Source: Armatimonadota bacterium
GTDB taxonomy: Bacteria > Sysuimicrobiota > Sysuimicrobiia > Sysuimicrobiales > Humicultoraceae
DNA length: 64,000 nt
Assembly: GCA_031081585.1 (NCBI GenBank)
Contig: JAVHLY010000011.1
Location: forward strand, 22,773-86,772
Direction of reading: 5' to 3'
Part shown: one piece after another, positions 35,371 through 45,467 of the stretch
Numbering within the stretch: position 1 is the stretch's first letter
How the letters are laid out: every line of letters starts with the position of its first letter
Notes under the pieces: generated by a model
Database searches by the model: none
What the model was told of the DNA's origin: nothing
The model's input: only the letters and a program-made list of their open reading frames with translations
Translations under genes and position numbers: made by a program

Positions 35371-37420
35371 TCGGGGGCGGTCCGTCCACCTCCACCGCCA
35401 GCCGCACGCGGCCGTCCAGGTCGGCGCGGGCGGCCGCCAGCAGCGGGGCGCGCGGCACGCCGCGGCGGCCGCGCACCATGACCACGCGCGTCGCCTCCCG
35501 CCCCGGCAGCGGCGCCGGTCCCAGGACGTCCAGGTCGCCGTCCGCAGCCGCCAGCAGCGTCGCCAGGCGTCCCGCCACGGCGTCCACGCGCGCCGCCGTC
35601 CCCCGCACCTCCACCGTGACCAGCTCGGCAAAGGGCGGGTACCCGAAGGCGCGGCGGGCACGCAGCTCCTCGCGCAGGAAGCGCCCCAGCTCACCGCGGC
35701 GCAGCGCGACGACGGCCGGGGCGTCGGGCTGGTAGGTCTGCACGACGAACCACTCCCGCGCCAGGGCGCGGACGCGCCACAGCGTCCGGAAGCCCTCCTC
35801 GACGGCCCGGTAGTCGGCGTGGCGCAGCGCCGCGTCGGCCAGCACCACGCCGACCAGGTCGGCGGTCAGGCCGGGGAGCTCCAGCGCCGCCACCGTGGCC
35901 ACCAGCACCCCGCCGCCGCGCCGGAACCGGTCGAGGACCGCCAGGCGCAGCGGCAGCGTCGGGGCGCTCTCGGCGTCGAGCCGGTGCACCGACGCGTCGA
36001 AGACCCGCTGTGCCCACCGCGCCACACGCTGGGACCCCGCCCCGCGCGGGGCGAGGGCCGCTGCCCCGCAGGCGGGACAGGTCGCCGGCGCCGGGATGGT
36101 GCGCCGGCAGTACCGGCACCGCAGGGCGCGACCGCGCGCGTCGAAGGTTATGGGGATGGCGCACTGCGGGCAGCGGCAGTCCGCGCCGCACTCCCCGCAG
36201 GTGAGCCCGTCGGCGTAGCCGCGGCGCGCCACGAAGAGGAGGACGCGGCCGCCCGCTCCCAGCACCCCCCGCGCGTGGGCGAGGAGCGGCGCCGTCAGGA
36301 AGGCCCGGGCGTGCCGGCGCAGGTCCACGACCACGACCCGCGGCGCCCGCTGCGGGAGGCGCATCACGTGCACCCCCGGCCGCCCCGCCAGCGCGGCGGC
36401 AGCCAGGGAGGGGACCTCGTCGCCCAGCAGCAGGACCGTCTCTCCCTGCTGCGCGCGGATCCAGGCCACGTCGCGGGTCCGGTAGCGCGGCACGCGCTCC
36501 TCGACGTGGCCGCTCTCCCCCTCGCCGTCGACGGCGATGAGCCCGAGGCGCGGCAGCGGCGCGAAGACGGCGTGACGGGTGCCGACCACCACGGCGGTCG
36601 CCGGCACGGCCCGCCAGCGGGCCGCGCGCGCCTCGAGCGGGAGGTCGCCGTGCAGGAGGAGGAGCGGGCCGAGCGCGGCCAGGCGCCGGGCCATGCGCTC
36701 GGCTGCCGCCACCGAGGCACAGAGGACCAGCGCCTGCCGCCCCCGGCGCAGCGCGGAGGCCACCGCGGCGGCGGTGACCGCCTCGCGCTCCCGCCCCACC
36801 AGGATCACCACCCGGGCACGCTCCGCCTCCTCCGGCCACAGCGACGGGTGGAGGGCCACCTGGGGCCCCCCGCCGCGCACCGGGCCGGCCGGCGGCGGGA
36901 GCACCACCTCGAGCCGGCCCCCGGCCTCCAGGAAGGTCCGCAGGCCGGCCAGCCCGCCGAAGGCCCGGCGCAGGCCGGTGGGCGTCCACCCCGCTGCCCC
37001 CGCCTGGGCGCGGCGCGGCAGGGCCGCGCTCCCCTGCGCCACCGGCCGCAGGCGCACGTCCACGAGCGGCGGGGGGAGCATGGCGGCGAGCGCTTCGCCC
37101 ACGCTGCAGACGTAACGCTCCGCCATCCACAGCGCCAGCTCGAGGAGGTCGGGAGGGAGGAGCGGCTGCGCCGCCAGCACGGCGGCGACGGGCCGCAGCG
37201 GGTGGGGCGGCGGGGCCGCTCCCTGCGGCGGCCCGGGGAGGACGTACCCGGCGAGCAGGCGGGTGCGGAACGGCACGAGCACCGGCGTGCCGGGCGGCAG
37301 CGGCGCCGGCGCCAGGTAGGTGAAGGCCACGTCCCCGGCGCGCAGCGGCAGGTCCAGGGCGACCCAGAGCGGGACCGCGGCCGCCGGTGCGGCCCCGGCC
37401 GCGTCCTGCGACGGAGTCAT
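35363..37420 (-). CDS. priA: PriA-like primosomal protein without helicase ATPase motifs
   Basis: PriA reloads the replisome at stalled forks. The 685-residue protein keeps the 3' DNA-end-binding domain (about 15-110), GTRHAVFAPL, the zinc-binding CGECGADCRCPQC and CRYC...CPACG cluster, and the C-terminal domain (RRAFGYPPFAELV). The Walker A region (normally GVTGSGKT) reads VILVGREREAV, and the DEEH box reads VDGEGESGHVEER. The ATPase is therefore probably inactive, as known for actinobacterial PriA. ATG 37420 overlaps the preceding stop by four bases. Confidence 0.9.
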   Translation of the reverse strand: MTPSQDAAGAAPAAAVPLWVALDLPLRAGDVAFTYLAPAPLPPGTPVLVPFRTRLLAGYVLPGPPQGAAPPPHPLRPVAAVLAAQPLLPPDLLELALWMAERYVCSVGEALAAMLPPPLVDVRLRPVAQGSAALPRRAQAGAAGWTPTGLRRAFGGLAGLRTFLEAGGRLEVVLPPPAGPVRGGGPQVALHPSLWPEEAERARVVILVGREREAVTAAAVASALRRGRQALVLCASVAAAERMARRLAALGPLLLLHGDLPLEARAARWRAVPATAVVVGTRHAVFAPLPRLGLIAVDGEGESGHVEERVPRYRTRDVAWIRAQQGETVLLLGDEVPSLAAAALAGRPGVHVMRLPQRAPRVVVVDLRRHARAFLTAPLLAHARGVLGAGGRVLLFVARRGYADGLTCGECGADCRCPQCAIPITFDARGRALRCRYCRRTIPAPATCPACGAAALAPRGAGSQRVARWAQRVFDASVHRLDAESAPTLPLRLAVLDRFRRGGGVLVATVAALELPGLTADLVGVVLADAALRHADYRAVEEGFRTLWRVRALAREWFVVQTYQPDAPAVVALRRGELGRFLREELRARRAFGYPPFAELVTVEVRGTAARVDAVAGRLATLLAAADGDLDVLGPAPLPGREATRVVMVRGRRGVPRAPLLAAARADLDGRVRLAVEVDGPPPMR

Positions 37421-37971
37421 GGCCGCTCGCTGAGCAGCCGCAGGATCTCCTGCAGGATCGTCTCCGGCTCGGCCATCCGCCCCAGGCCCTCGCGGCCGGA
37501 GGCGAGGCGCCCGTACTCGGGGCCGACGATGTGGGCGCCGCGGCGGCGCAGCGTCTCCAGGTGCTCCTGGACGGTGGGGTGGGCGTACATCAGGTCGCTC
37601 ATCGCCGGGGCGATGAGCAGCGGGGCGCGCGTCGCCAGGGCCGTCGCCGCGACCAGGTCGTCCGCCAGCCCCAGCGCCAGGCGGGCCAGGGTGTGGGCGG
37701 TGGCCGGCGCGATGACGTAGAGGTCGGCCCGCGCGCCCAGCGCCACGTGCGGCTCGTCCCAGGGGTTCGCGGGGTCCCACAGGTCGGTGAGGACCGGCTG
37801 CTGGGAGAGGGCGCGGAAGGTGAGCGGCCCGACGAACTGCACCGCCGACGGCGTCATGAGCACGTGCACCTCGGCGCCCTCCTTGCGCAGCGCGCTCACC
37901 AGCGCCGCCACCTTGTAGGCGGCGATCCCGCCGGCCACCCCGACGAGGACGACCCGCCCCTCCAGCCGCAT
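37417..37971 (-). CDS. Stand-alone CoaC-type flavoprotein (HFCD family) with altered active site
   Basis: This 184-residue Rossmann flavoprotein corresponds to the N-terminal half of CoaBC, which decarboxylates phosphopantothenoylcysteine. Seen: GVAGGIAAYKVAALVSALRK, the active-site His in DEPHVALG, and IAPATAHTLARLALGLADDL. No CoaB half follows. The PxMN motif reads PAMS, and the catalytic Cys of the ACG loop is Ser (RLASGREGLGRM, codon TCC). In Dfp that Cys completes the reaction, so this may be a paralogue with another substrate or an oxidative decarboxylase. It occupies the coaBC position, directly before priA. Confidence 0.78.
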   Translation of the reverse strand: MRLEGRVVLVGVAGGIAAYKVAALVSALRKEGAEVHVLMTPSAVQFVGPLTFRALSQQPVLTDLWDPANPWDEPHVALGARADLYVIAPATAHTLARLALGLADDLVAATALATRAPLLIAPAMSDLMYAHPTVQEHLETLRRRGAHIVGPEYGRLASGREGLGRMAEPETILQEILRLLSERP

Positions 37972-38504
37972 CAGGGGCGGACCGCGGGCTGCCGGCCGCG
38001 GATGAAGAGGAGGAGGGCGTCCACGATGGTCTCGGCGCTCCACACCGAGGTGTCGACGACCAGGTGGTAGGGGGAGAGGTCGTTCACGTCGATGCCATAC
38101 AGCTCCCGGTAGCGCCCCCACTCGCTGGCCTCGCGGCTCTGCAGCTCCGCGGTGGCCGCCGCCAGCGAGAGGCCGTCCCGCTGCGCCACGCGCGCCGCCC
38201 GCACCGCCAGCGGCGCCCGCAGCCAGACCTTCAGGTCGGCGTCCACCATCCAGCCGCTCAGCCGGCTCTCCACCACACAGGGCCCCTGGCGCGCCAGCGC
38301 CGCCTGCAGGCGGTCCACCTCGCGGTCGAGGCTCGGGTCGTCCTCCGCGGCCCGGTTGAGCTCCAGCACGGAGAGGCCGCGCTGTCGGGCCAGGTCGCGG
38401 AAGACCTCGCCGGCGGAGACGACGCGCACGCCCAGGCGCTCGGCCAGCTGGCGGGCCACGGTGCTCTTGCCCACCCCGATCGGGCCCGCGATGGCGACGA
38501 TCAC
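37971..38504 (-). CDS. Archaeal-type cytidylate kinase-like P-loop kinase
   Basis: This 177-residue kinase has Walker [17 protein letters not shown], then [56 protein letters not shown] and [23 protein letters not shown]. These match the short CMP kinase (CmkB) family common in archaea rather than the 220-residue bacterial Cmk. It phosphorylates CMP/dCMP if the family holds. The slot between remA and coaBC normally holds guanylate kinase (gmk), whose motifs are absent here. It overlaps remA by four bases. Confidence 0.8.
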   Translation of the reverse strand: MIVAIAGPIGVGKSTVARQLAERLGVRVVSAGEVFRDLARQRGLSVLELNRAAEDDPSLDREVDRLQAALARQGPCVVESRLSGWMVDADLKVWLRAPLAVRAARVAQRDGLSLAAATAELQSREASEWGRYRELYGIDVNDLSPYHLVVDTSVWSAETIVDALLLFIRGRQPAVRP

Positions 38505-38818
38505 CGCCCGAACCCCTCCGGGCGCTCCGGGTCGGGTAGCTCCTCCTCCTCGACGTCGCGGCCGATGAAGCGGTGCGCCACCGTCTCGGGCTGCACGGCG
38601 GAGAGGACGACGTGGCCGCTGTCGGTGATGACGACGGCCCGGGTGCGCCGGCCCACGGTGGCGTCGATGAGCACGCCCCGCTCCCGCGCCTCCTGGATGA
38701 TCCGCTTGATCGGCGCCGAGTCGGGGGCGACGATGGCGATGACGCGGTCGGCGGCCACGATGTTGCCGAACCCGATGTTGATCAGCCGCGGGCTACTCGA
38801 CGTTCTGTACCTGCTCAC
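38501..38818 (-). CDS. remA: RemA/YlzA (DUF370) regulator
   Basis: RemA is a DNA-binding ring-forming protein that activates biofilm matrix genes in Bacillus subtilis. The core [28 protein letters not shown] and [21 protein letters not shown] is near-identical to the family. The start is uncertain: GTG 38818 has GGAAAG upstream, GTG 38836 is also in frame. Both overlap the end of yicC. The position between yicC and the nucleotide-kinase gene is conserved in Gram-positives. Confidence 0.9.
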   Translation of the reverse strand: MSRYRTSSSPRLINIGFGNIVAADRVIAIVAPDSAPIKRIIQEARERGVLIDATVGRRTRAVVITDSGHVVLSAVQPETVAHRFIGRDVEEEELPDPERPEGFGR

Positions 38819-39671
38819 GGAGGCTTTCCAGCTCACTCTTCATCTCGATGACGGCCCGGGCGATCTCCAGGTCGCCGGCCTTGCTCCCGATGGTGTTGGT
38901 CTCCCGACCCATCTCCTGCAGCAGGAATTCGAGCCGCCGCCCCACCGCGCCTGCCCCGGCGCTCACCAGCGCGCGGGCCTGGCCGAGGTGGCTGCGCAGG
39001 CGCACGAGCTCCTCGCTGATGTCGGCGCGCTCGGCCAGCAGCGCCACCTCGGCGGCCAGGCGCCCCTCGTCCAGCGGGACCTCGCCCAGCGCCTCCCGCA
39101 GCCGCTGGCGCAGCCGCGCCCGCCACTCTTCCACCACCCGGTCGGCGCGCCCCGCCACCACCTCGACCAGGGCCTCCAGCCGCTCCAGCCGCCGCAGCGC
39201 ATCGGCCCGCAGCCGCTCACCTTCGGCGGTGCGCATGGCCACCAGCCCGGCCAGCGCGGCCTCCACCGCCGGCTGGAGCGCCGTCCACAGCGCCTCGGCG
39301 TCCTCGCGCGCCTCCTCCACCCGGATGACGTCGGGGAAGGCCGCCACCATGGCGAGCGTCACCTCGCCCGCCAGCCCCATGGCCGCGGCCAGCTCGCGGG
39401 CCGCGCTCACGTAGCCGGCGGCCAGGTCCAGGTCGGCGCGCACCGTGCGCGGACGGCGCCCGGCCTGCTCGCGCGCCACCGTCAGCTCCACCCGGCCGCG
39501 CTGGACCACGCGCTGCACGGCGGCCCGCAGGCGGTCCTCCAGCACCGCCAGGTCGCGGGGGGTGCGCACGGCCACCTCGCTGAAGCGGTGGTTCACCGAG
39601 CGCACCTCCACGGTGAACCGCCCGGCCGCCGTGTCGACCACCGCCGTCCCGTAGCCCGTCATGCTGCGCAT
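38793..39671 (-). CDS. yicC: YicC-family endoribonuclease
   Basis: YicC proteins were recently described as metal-dependent endoribonucleases. The 292-residue protein has the N-terminal [14 protein letters not shown] and [19 protein letters not shown], and the C-terminal DUF1732 ending with [30 protein letters not shown] lies about 10 bases before ATG 39671. It begins the long minus-strand run and is divergent from rqcH, with 231 bases between the starts. Confidence 0.94.
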   Translation of the reverse strand: MRSMTGYGTAVVDTAAGRFTVEVRSVNHRFSEVAVRTPRDLAVLEDRLRAAVQRVVQRGRVELTVAREQAGRRPRTVRADLDLAAGYVSAARELAAAMGLAGEVTLAMVAAFPDVIRVEEAREDAEALWTALQPAVEAALAGLVAMRTAEGERLRADALRRLERLEALVEVVAGRADRVVEEWRARLRQRLREALGEVPLDEGRLAAEVALLAERADISEELVRLRSHLGQARALVSAGAGAVGRRLEFLLQEMGRETNTIGSKAGDLEIARAVIEMKSELESLREQVQNVE

Positions 39672-39902
39672 GCGGCGCCCATCCCTCCGTTCCCGCTCGC
39701 CACCGGCCGCCGCCGCTCGCCACGGCCGCCCCGGAAGACCGCGACGGGCCCCGTCCCCGCGCAGGCGGTCCCTGGGCGGCCGACGGCGCTTTCCATCCTA
39801 CACTGCCGTTCCCTGGCGTGGCCGGCCGGCGGGACCCCGCCCCTGCGGGCCCTGCCGGGCGCGCTCCTCGCCCGGTTGCTGCGGACCGGACGGGGGCGTA
39901 AG

Positions 39903-41783
39903 GTGGCGGGCAGAACCGTGAGCGCCGCCGTCGCCGCCTACGACAGCCTGGTGCTCGCCGCGGTCGCCGTCGAGCTCGAGGCCATGCGCGGCGCGCGCGT
40001 CGTAGCGGTGCACCAGCCCGAGCCGGAGGCGGTGGCCCTCCTCCTGCGCGGCCGGCAGGGGACGCGCGGGCTGTGGTGCTCCATCCATCCGCGATGGGCC
40101 CGCGTCGTTCTCGCCCCCGCTCCGTCGGCCCGCCCCACCCACCCGTTCCCGACCCTGTTGCGCGCGCGGCTGGACGGGGCGCGCCTGGTCGAGGTGACCC
40201 AGCCCGCGTTCGAGCGGGTGCTGACGCTCACCTTCGAGGCGCTGGAGGGGCGTCTCGACCTGGTGGCCGAGGTGATGGGCCGCCACGCCAACCTCCTCCT
40301 GCTCGACGGGCGGTGCCGCGTCGTGGGGATCTTCAAGCCCGTCACCCCGGCGATGAGCCGCGTCCGACCGCTCGGGCCCGGCGCGACCTACACCCCGCCG
40401 CCCGTCGGCCGGGCCCGCCCCGAGGCGGTCACCCCCGACGCCCTGGCGCGGTGGCTCGCCGCCGGACGCCCGGTGGCCGCCACCCTGGTGGCGCACCTCG
40501 TCGGCGTGAGCCCGCCCGTGGCCGCGCACCTGGCCCTCGCCGCCGGCTGCGATCCGGAGCAGGCGGCTCCCCCCGACGCCGCCCCGGCGGTGCACGCCGC
40601 CCTGGGTGAGCTGATCGCGACCGTGACGGCGCGTGCCTTCCGCCCCTCCCTCTACGAGGACGACGCGGGCGAGCCGGTGGCCTTCAGCGCCATCCCGCTG
40701 GCCGCCTACCGCCACCTGCGCCGGCGCGACGCGCCGTCGATGAGCGCGGCCGTGGAGACGGTGGTGGCGCGCCTGGCCGGGCAGGAGGCGCTGCGCGCGG
40801 CCCGGCAGGCGCTGCTGGCGCGCCTGGGGGCGCTGAGCCGGCGGGTGCACCGGGCGCTGGAGGAGGCGCGGGCGCAGCTGCAGCGCGCCGAGGGGGCGGA
40901 GACTTACCGGCGCTTCGGCGAGCTCCTCCTCGCCCACGCGCACGCCCTCCCCCGCGGCGCGCGCGAGGTGACGGTGCCGGACTTCGACGGGCGCCCTACG
41001 ACCATCACGCTCGACCCGCAGGCCTCGGCGGTGGCGAACGCCCAGGCCTACTTCCGGCGCTACCGCAAGGCGGCCGCCGGCCGGCCCACCCTGCAGGAGC
41101 GCGTGGGCGCGCTGGAGGCCGAAGCGGCCTTCCTGGAGCAGGTGCGGGTGCTGGCCGAGCAGGCCGAGGACCTGCCGGCGCTGGCGGCGGTGGCGCAGGA
41201 CCTGACGGAGGGTGAGGGACAGCCGGTGGGGACGGCAGGACGCGGAGCGCGGCGGGGCAGCGCCACTCCCCGGCGCGTTCCGCTCTCCAGGAGAGGGCGC
41301 AGCCGGCCGCCAGGCTCCGGTGCGCCCGCGCCGGCGACGGGCGGCCCGCGGCGCTTCACCGCTCCCGGCGGCTTCGCCATCCTGGTCGGGCGCAGCCACC
41401 GCGAGAATGACCGTCTCACCTTTGAGGTGGCCGCCCCGCACGACCTGTGGCTCCACGCCCGCGGGATGCCGGGCGCGCACGTCATCCTGCGCACCGGGGG
41501 GCGCCGGCCCTCTGAGGCCGCGGTCCAGGCGGCGGCGGCGGTGGCCGCCTACTACAGTCGCGGGCGGGGAGCTGCCAGGGTGGCGGTCGATGTCACCGAG
41601 CGCCGCCACGTGCACCGGCTGCGCGGCGGACGGCCCGGCATGGTCACCTACACCGGCGAGCGCACCCTCACCGTCGAGCCGGCCCTGCCGGCGGGGGCAC
41701 CGGCGCAGGAGCGCACCACCGCGCCCCCACGACCGCAGGGGCCGTCCCGGACCGGGTCTCACACACCGCCGGACGTGTGGTAG
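39903..41783 (+). CDS. rqcH: NFACT-family ribosome quality-control protein RqcH
   Basis: RqcH binds stalled 50S subunits and recruits tRNA-Ala to add alanine tails. NFACT-N (about 5-180) includes IHPRWARVVLA, EVMGRHANLLLLDG and IFKPVTPAMSRVRPLGPG. The HhH-like region, coiled coils (about 290-440) and NFACT-R (FAILVGRSHRENDRLTFEVAAPHDLWLHARGMPGAHVIL) follow. The Asp-Arg pair needed for tRNA recruitment appears as Glu-Arg (AFERVLTL). An Arg/Pro/Ser-rich linker before NFACT-R and a Pro-rich tail are extra. GTG 39903 has GGGGG upstream; GTG 39918 is equally possible. Confidence 0.9.
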   Translation: MAGRTVSAAVAAYDSLVLAAVAVELEAMRGARVVAVHQPEPEAVALLLRGRQGTRGLWCSIHPRWARVVLAPAPSARPTHPFPTLLRARLDGARLVEVTQPAFERVLTLTFEALEGRLDLVAEVMGRHANLLLLDGRCRVVGIFKPVTPAMSRVRPLGPGATYTPPPVGRARPEAVTPDALARWLAAGRPVAATLVAHLVGVSPPVAAHLALAAGCDPEQAAPPDAAPAVHAALGELIATVTARAFRPSLYEDDAGEPVAFSAIPLAAYRHLRRRDAPSMSAAVETVVARLAGQEALRAARQALLARLGALSRRVHRALEEARAQLQRAEGAETYRRFGELLLAHAHALPRGAREVTVPDFDGRPTTITLDPQASAVANAQAYFRRYRKAAAGRPTLQERVGALEAEAAFLEQVRVLAEQAEDLPALAAVAQDLTEGEGQPVGTAGRGARRGSATPRRVPLSRRGRSRPPGSGAPAPATGGPRRFTAPGGFAILVGRSHRENDRLTFEVAAPHDLWLHARGMPGAHVILRTGGRRPSEAAVQAAAAVAAYYSRGRGAARVAVDVTERRHVHRLRGGRPGMVTYTGERTLTVEPALPAGAPAQERTTAPPRPQGPSRTGSHTPPDVW

Positions 41784-41842
41784 CGGCGGCCTCGTCGCCG
41801 TCCTCGACCCGGGCGCTCACTGCAGGCCCTCCTCCCGGGCAC

Positions 41843-43349
<1,507 letters not shown>

Positions 43350-43371
43350 GTCCCGCCCTCCACGCCCGCGG

Positions 43372-44175
43372 TCAGGGGACCGGGGGCGGCCCGGGCGGCG
43401 GGACGGCCGACGGCGTGGGCTCCCTTGCCTCCGCGCCCTCGGCGGGACGGGCAGCCCCGCGGTGGGCCGCTACCAGGAGGAGGACGAGGGCCCCCAGCGC
43501 CACCACGGCGCTCGCCACCTGGGCCAGCGTCAGCGGCCCCAGCACGAGGGGACTGTCGACGAAGAACTCCGCCAGGAAGCGGCTCGTCGCCAGGAGGAAG
43601 ACGAAGGTGAGGAAGGGGACGCCGGGAGGAGGGTCGTGCTGCGTCCGCAGCACCATGTAGATGCCCACCGCGGCCAGCAGCAGGTAGACCGGGACGGGGT
43701 GGACCGTCTCCAGGCCGATCTGCACCGCCCAGGGGACACCGGTCGGGCGCCCGCGGAAGAGGCCATGGAGGAGCGCGCCGACCATGGCCACGGCGTACCC
43801 CAGGGCCAGCCCCGGGGCCGTGGCGTCGAGCAGGCGGCCCAGGGAGACGGGCCGCCCGCGGGTGAAGAGCCAGGCCACCAGCGCGCCGCCGCCGAGCGCC
43901 CCGTAGAACGCCAGGCCTGCGTCCCGCCAGATGGTCAGCACGGCGAGGGGATCGCCGGTGAACGCCTCCAGGTGCACCAGGACGTAGGCGAGCCGCGCCC
44001 CCAGGATCCCGGCGATGATCATGTAGAGGCTGAGGTCGAGCATGGTCGTGGGGTCGACGCCGGCGGCGGGGGCGCGGCGGCGGGCGATGGCGATCCCCAC
44101 CCAGAACGCCAGGAGCAGGAAGACGCCGAAGGCGGAGATGGGCACCGGGCCGACGCGGAAGAGGACCGGGCTCAC
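43372..44175 (-). CDS. lgt: Prolipoprotein diacylglyceryl transferase (divergent)
   Basis: Lgt transfers diacylglycerol from phosphatidylglycerol to the lipobox Cys. The 267-residue protein has seven or so hydrophobic helices and Lgt landmarks: GPVPISAFGVFLLLAF, DAGLAFYGALGGG, GRPTGVPWAVQI, HPVPVYLL and SRFLAEFF. The segment that normally reads GRxGCFxxGCCYGRPT is AMVGALLHGLFRGRPT: the invariant Arg is Met (ATG). The final Arg/Glu pair is kept. GTG 44175 overlaps the lspA stop (GTGA). A Pro-rich tail ends the protein. Activity is uncertain. Confidence 0.85.
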   Translation of the reverse strand: MSPVLFRVGPVPISAFGVFLLLAFWVGIAIARRRAPAAGVDPTTMLDLSLYMIIAGILGARLAYVLVHLEAFTGDPLAVLTIWRDAGLAFYGALGGGALVAWLFTRGRPVSLGRLLDATAPGLALGYAVAMVGALLHGLFRGRPTGVPWAVQIGLETVHPVPVYLLLAAVGIYMVLRTQHDPPPGVPFLTFVFLLATSRFLAEFFVDSPLVLGPLTLAQVASAVVALGALVLLLVAAHRGAARPAEGAEAREPTPSAVPPPGPPPVP

Positions 44176-44744
44176 CGGGTTCCTCGCGCAGCAGGCGCCC
44201 GCAGCGTCAGGAGCAGCAGGGCGGCGCCGACCACCACCGCGGCATCGGCCAGGTTGAAGACCGGCCAGACGTGCAGGTCGACGTAGTCGACGACGTAGCC
44301 CAGGCGGAAGCGGTCGAGCAGGTTGCCGGATGCGCCTCCGAGGACGAGTCCGGCACCGAGCCGCTCCGCCCACCCGGTCGGCCCCCTGCGCCCGGCGCGC
44401 AGCCAGTGGGCGCCGACGGCGACCACCACCACGAGCGCCACGAGCGCGGTGAGCAGGACCGGCGCGTTGCGGAAAAGGCCGAAGGCAATCCCGGTGTTGT
44501 GCACGCGGGTGAGGGCCACCACGCCGGGGAGGAGCGGCCGGCTGATCCCCTCCGGCAGCGCCCGGACGACGAGGGCCTTGGCCACCTGGTCGACCAGCAG
44601 CACGAGCAGGCTCACGAGCCCCACCGTCGGCCAGGCCGCCCGGGCGCGCACAGTCCCCGCCCTGCCCCGCGCGGAGGTCCGCACAACGGCTGCCACGCCG
44701 ACGCCGGAGCTAGAGACGCGCGCCGCTGGCCGCCCGCTCCTCAT
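44172..44744 (-). CDS. lspA: Lipoprotein signal peptidase II
   Basis: LspA cleaves diacylglyceryl-modified prolipoproteins. Four transmembrane helices and the catalytic Asp motifs are visible: VHNTGIAFGLF, GGASGNLLDRFRLGYVVDYVDL (first Asp) and FNLADAAVVVGA (second Asp). ATG 44744 overlaps the upstream gene by 35 bases and gives an Arg-rich N-terminus; GTG 44684 or 44651 would start closer to the first helix. It is coupled to lgt. Confidence 0.93.
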   Translation of the reverse strand: MRSGRPAARVSSSGVGVAAVVRTSARGRAGTVRARAAWPTVGLVSLLVLLVDQVAKALVVRALPEGISRPLLPGVVALTRVHNTGIAFGLFRNAPVLLTALVALVVVVAVGAHWLRAGRRGPTGWAERLGAGLVLGGASGNLLDRFRLGYVVDYVDLHVWPVFNLADAAVVVGAALLLLTLRAPAARGTR

Positions 44745-45318
44745 CCGCCTTGCAGGCGATGCAGAGCCTGGCGTAGGGGATGGCCCGCAGCCGGTCGGGG
44801 TGGATGGGCCGGCCGCACCGCTCGCAGGTCCCGTAGGTCCCCGCGTCCACGCGGGCCATGGCGTCCTCCACCTGCTTGAGCAGCGCCCGCAGGCTGGCCT
44901 CGATGGCGAACCCCTTCTCGCGCTCGAAGGTGTCGCCGGCGACGTCGGCGTAGTCCTCGTCGGTCGACCCGCCGACGTCCATCCCCAGCTGGTGCTCCAC
45001 CTCGGGGATGTGCTCCTCCAGCGCCTCCAGTTCCTCGCTCAGACGCCGGTGCTCCGCTTCGAGCAGTTTGCGGAACTCCTTGAGGTCGCGCCGGGAGAGC
45101 CGGGGAGCCGGAGCGGCATCGCGGCGGGTCTGCGCAGTGCCGGGCCCGGCCGGTCCGGCGGCGGGGGACTGGACCACCCGGGTACGTCCCGTACCCCGAA
45201 CAGGTGTCCGGGTCGCTGTCGCTGCCCCCCGCCGGCTCTCCCGGGTCGCCCTGGCCGCCTGCCCTCTGCGAGTGTTCGGGGCCCGCCTGGTGCTCCTGGC
45301 GGCCTTTGGCTGTGTCAT
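44710..45318 (-). CDS. TraR/DksA C4-type zinc finger protein (YteA-like)
   Basis: This 202-residue protein has a long basic, disordered N-terminus (about 1-80), a coiled coil (about 85-150, LKEFRKLLEAEHRRLSEELEAL) and a C4 zinc finger CERCGRPIHPDRLRAIPYARLCIAC. DksA-type proteins reach into the RNA polymerase secondary channel; Gram-positive YteA members are uncharacterised. ATG 45318 has GGGGAGGG upstream. It starts the traR-lspA-lgt-rluD-pyrR run behind a good promoter. Confidence 0.88.
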   Translation of the reverse strand: MTQPKAARSTRRAPNTRRGQAARATRESRRGAATATRTPVRGTGRTRVVQSPAAGPAGPGTAQTRRDAAPAPRLSRRDLKEFRKLLEAEHRRLSEELEALEEHIPEVEHQLGMDVGGSTDEDYADVAGDTFEREKGFAIEASLRALLKQVEDAMARVDAGTYGTCERCGRPIHPDRLRAIPYARLCIACKADEERAASGARL

Positions 45319-45421
45319 CGCGCCCTCCCCTGTCACCTGACGTCACCCGCAAGGGGCCCCGATGGCGCTTGGGGGCGCTTTTCGGGGTCTTTCGGGCGTT
45401 TTTCTGCGGAAATCTCCGCTC

Positions 45422-45450
45422 ATCTTAGCCAACGCACACACGCTCCGCAA
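45422..45450 (-). promoter_or_regulatory. Sigma-70-type promoter for the traR-lspA-lgt-rluD-pyrR run
   Basis: TTGCGG (45445-45450), a 17-base spacer, and TAAGAT (45422-45427) lie on the minus strand, about 105 bases before ATG 45318. The leader between them has runs of cggggtctttcgggcg-like repeats but no clear hairpin-plus-T-tract. Confidence 0.6.
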
Positions 45451-45467
45451 GTAGCCGCCAACGGCCC

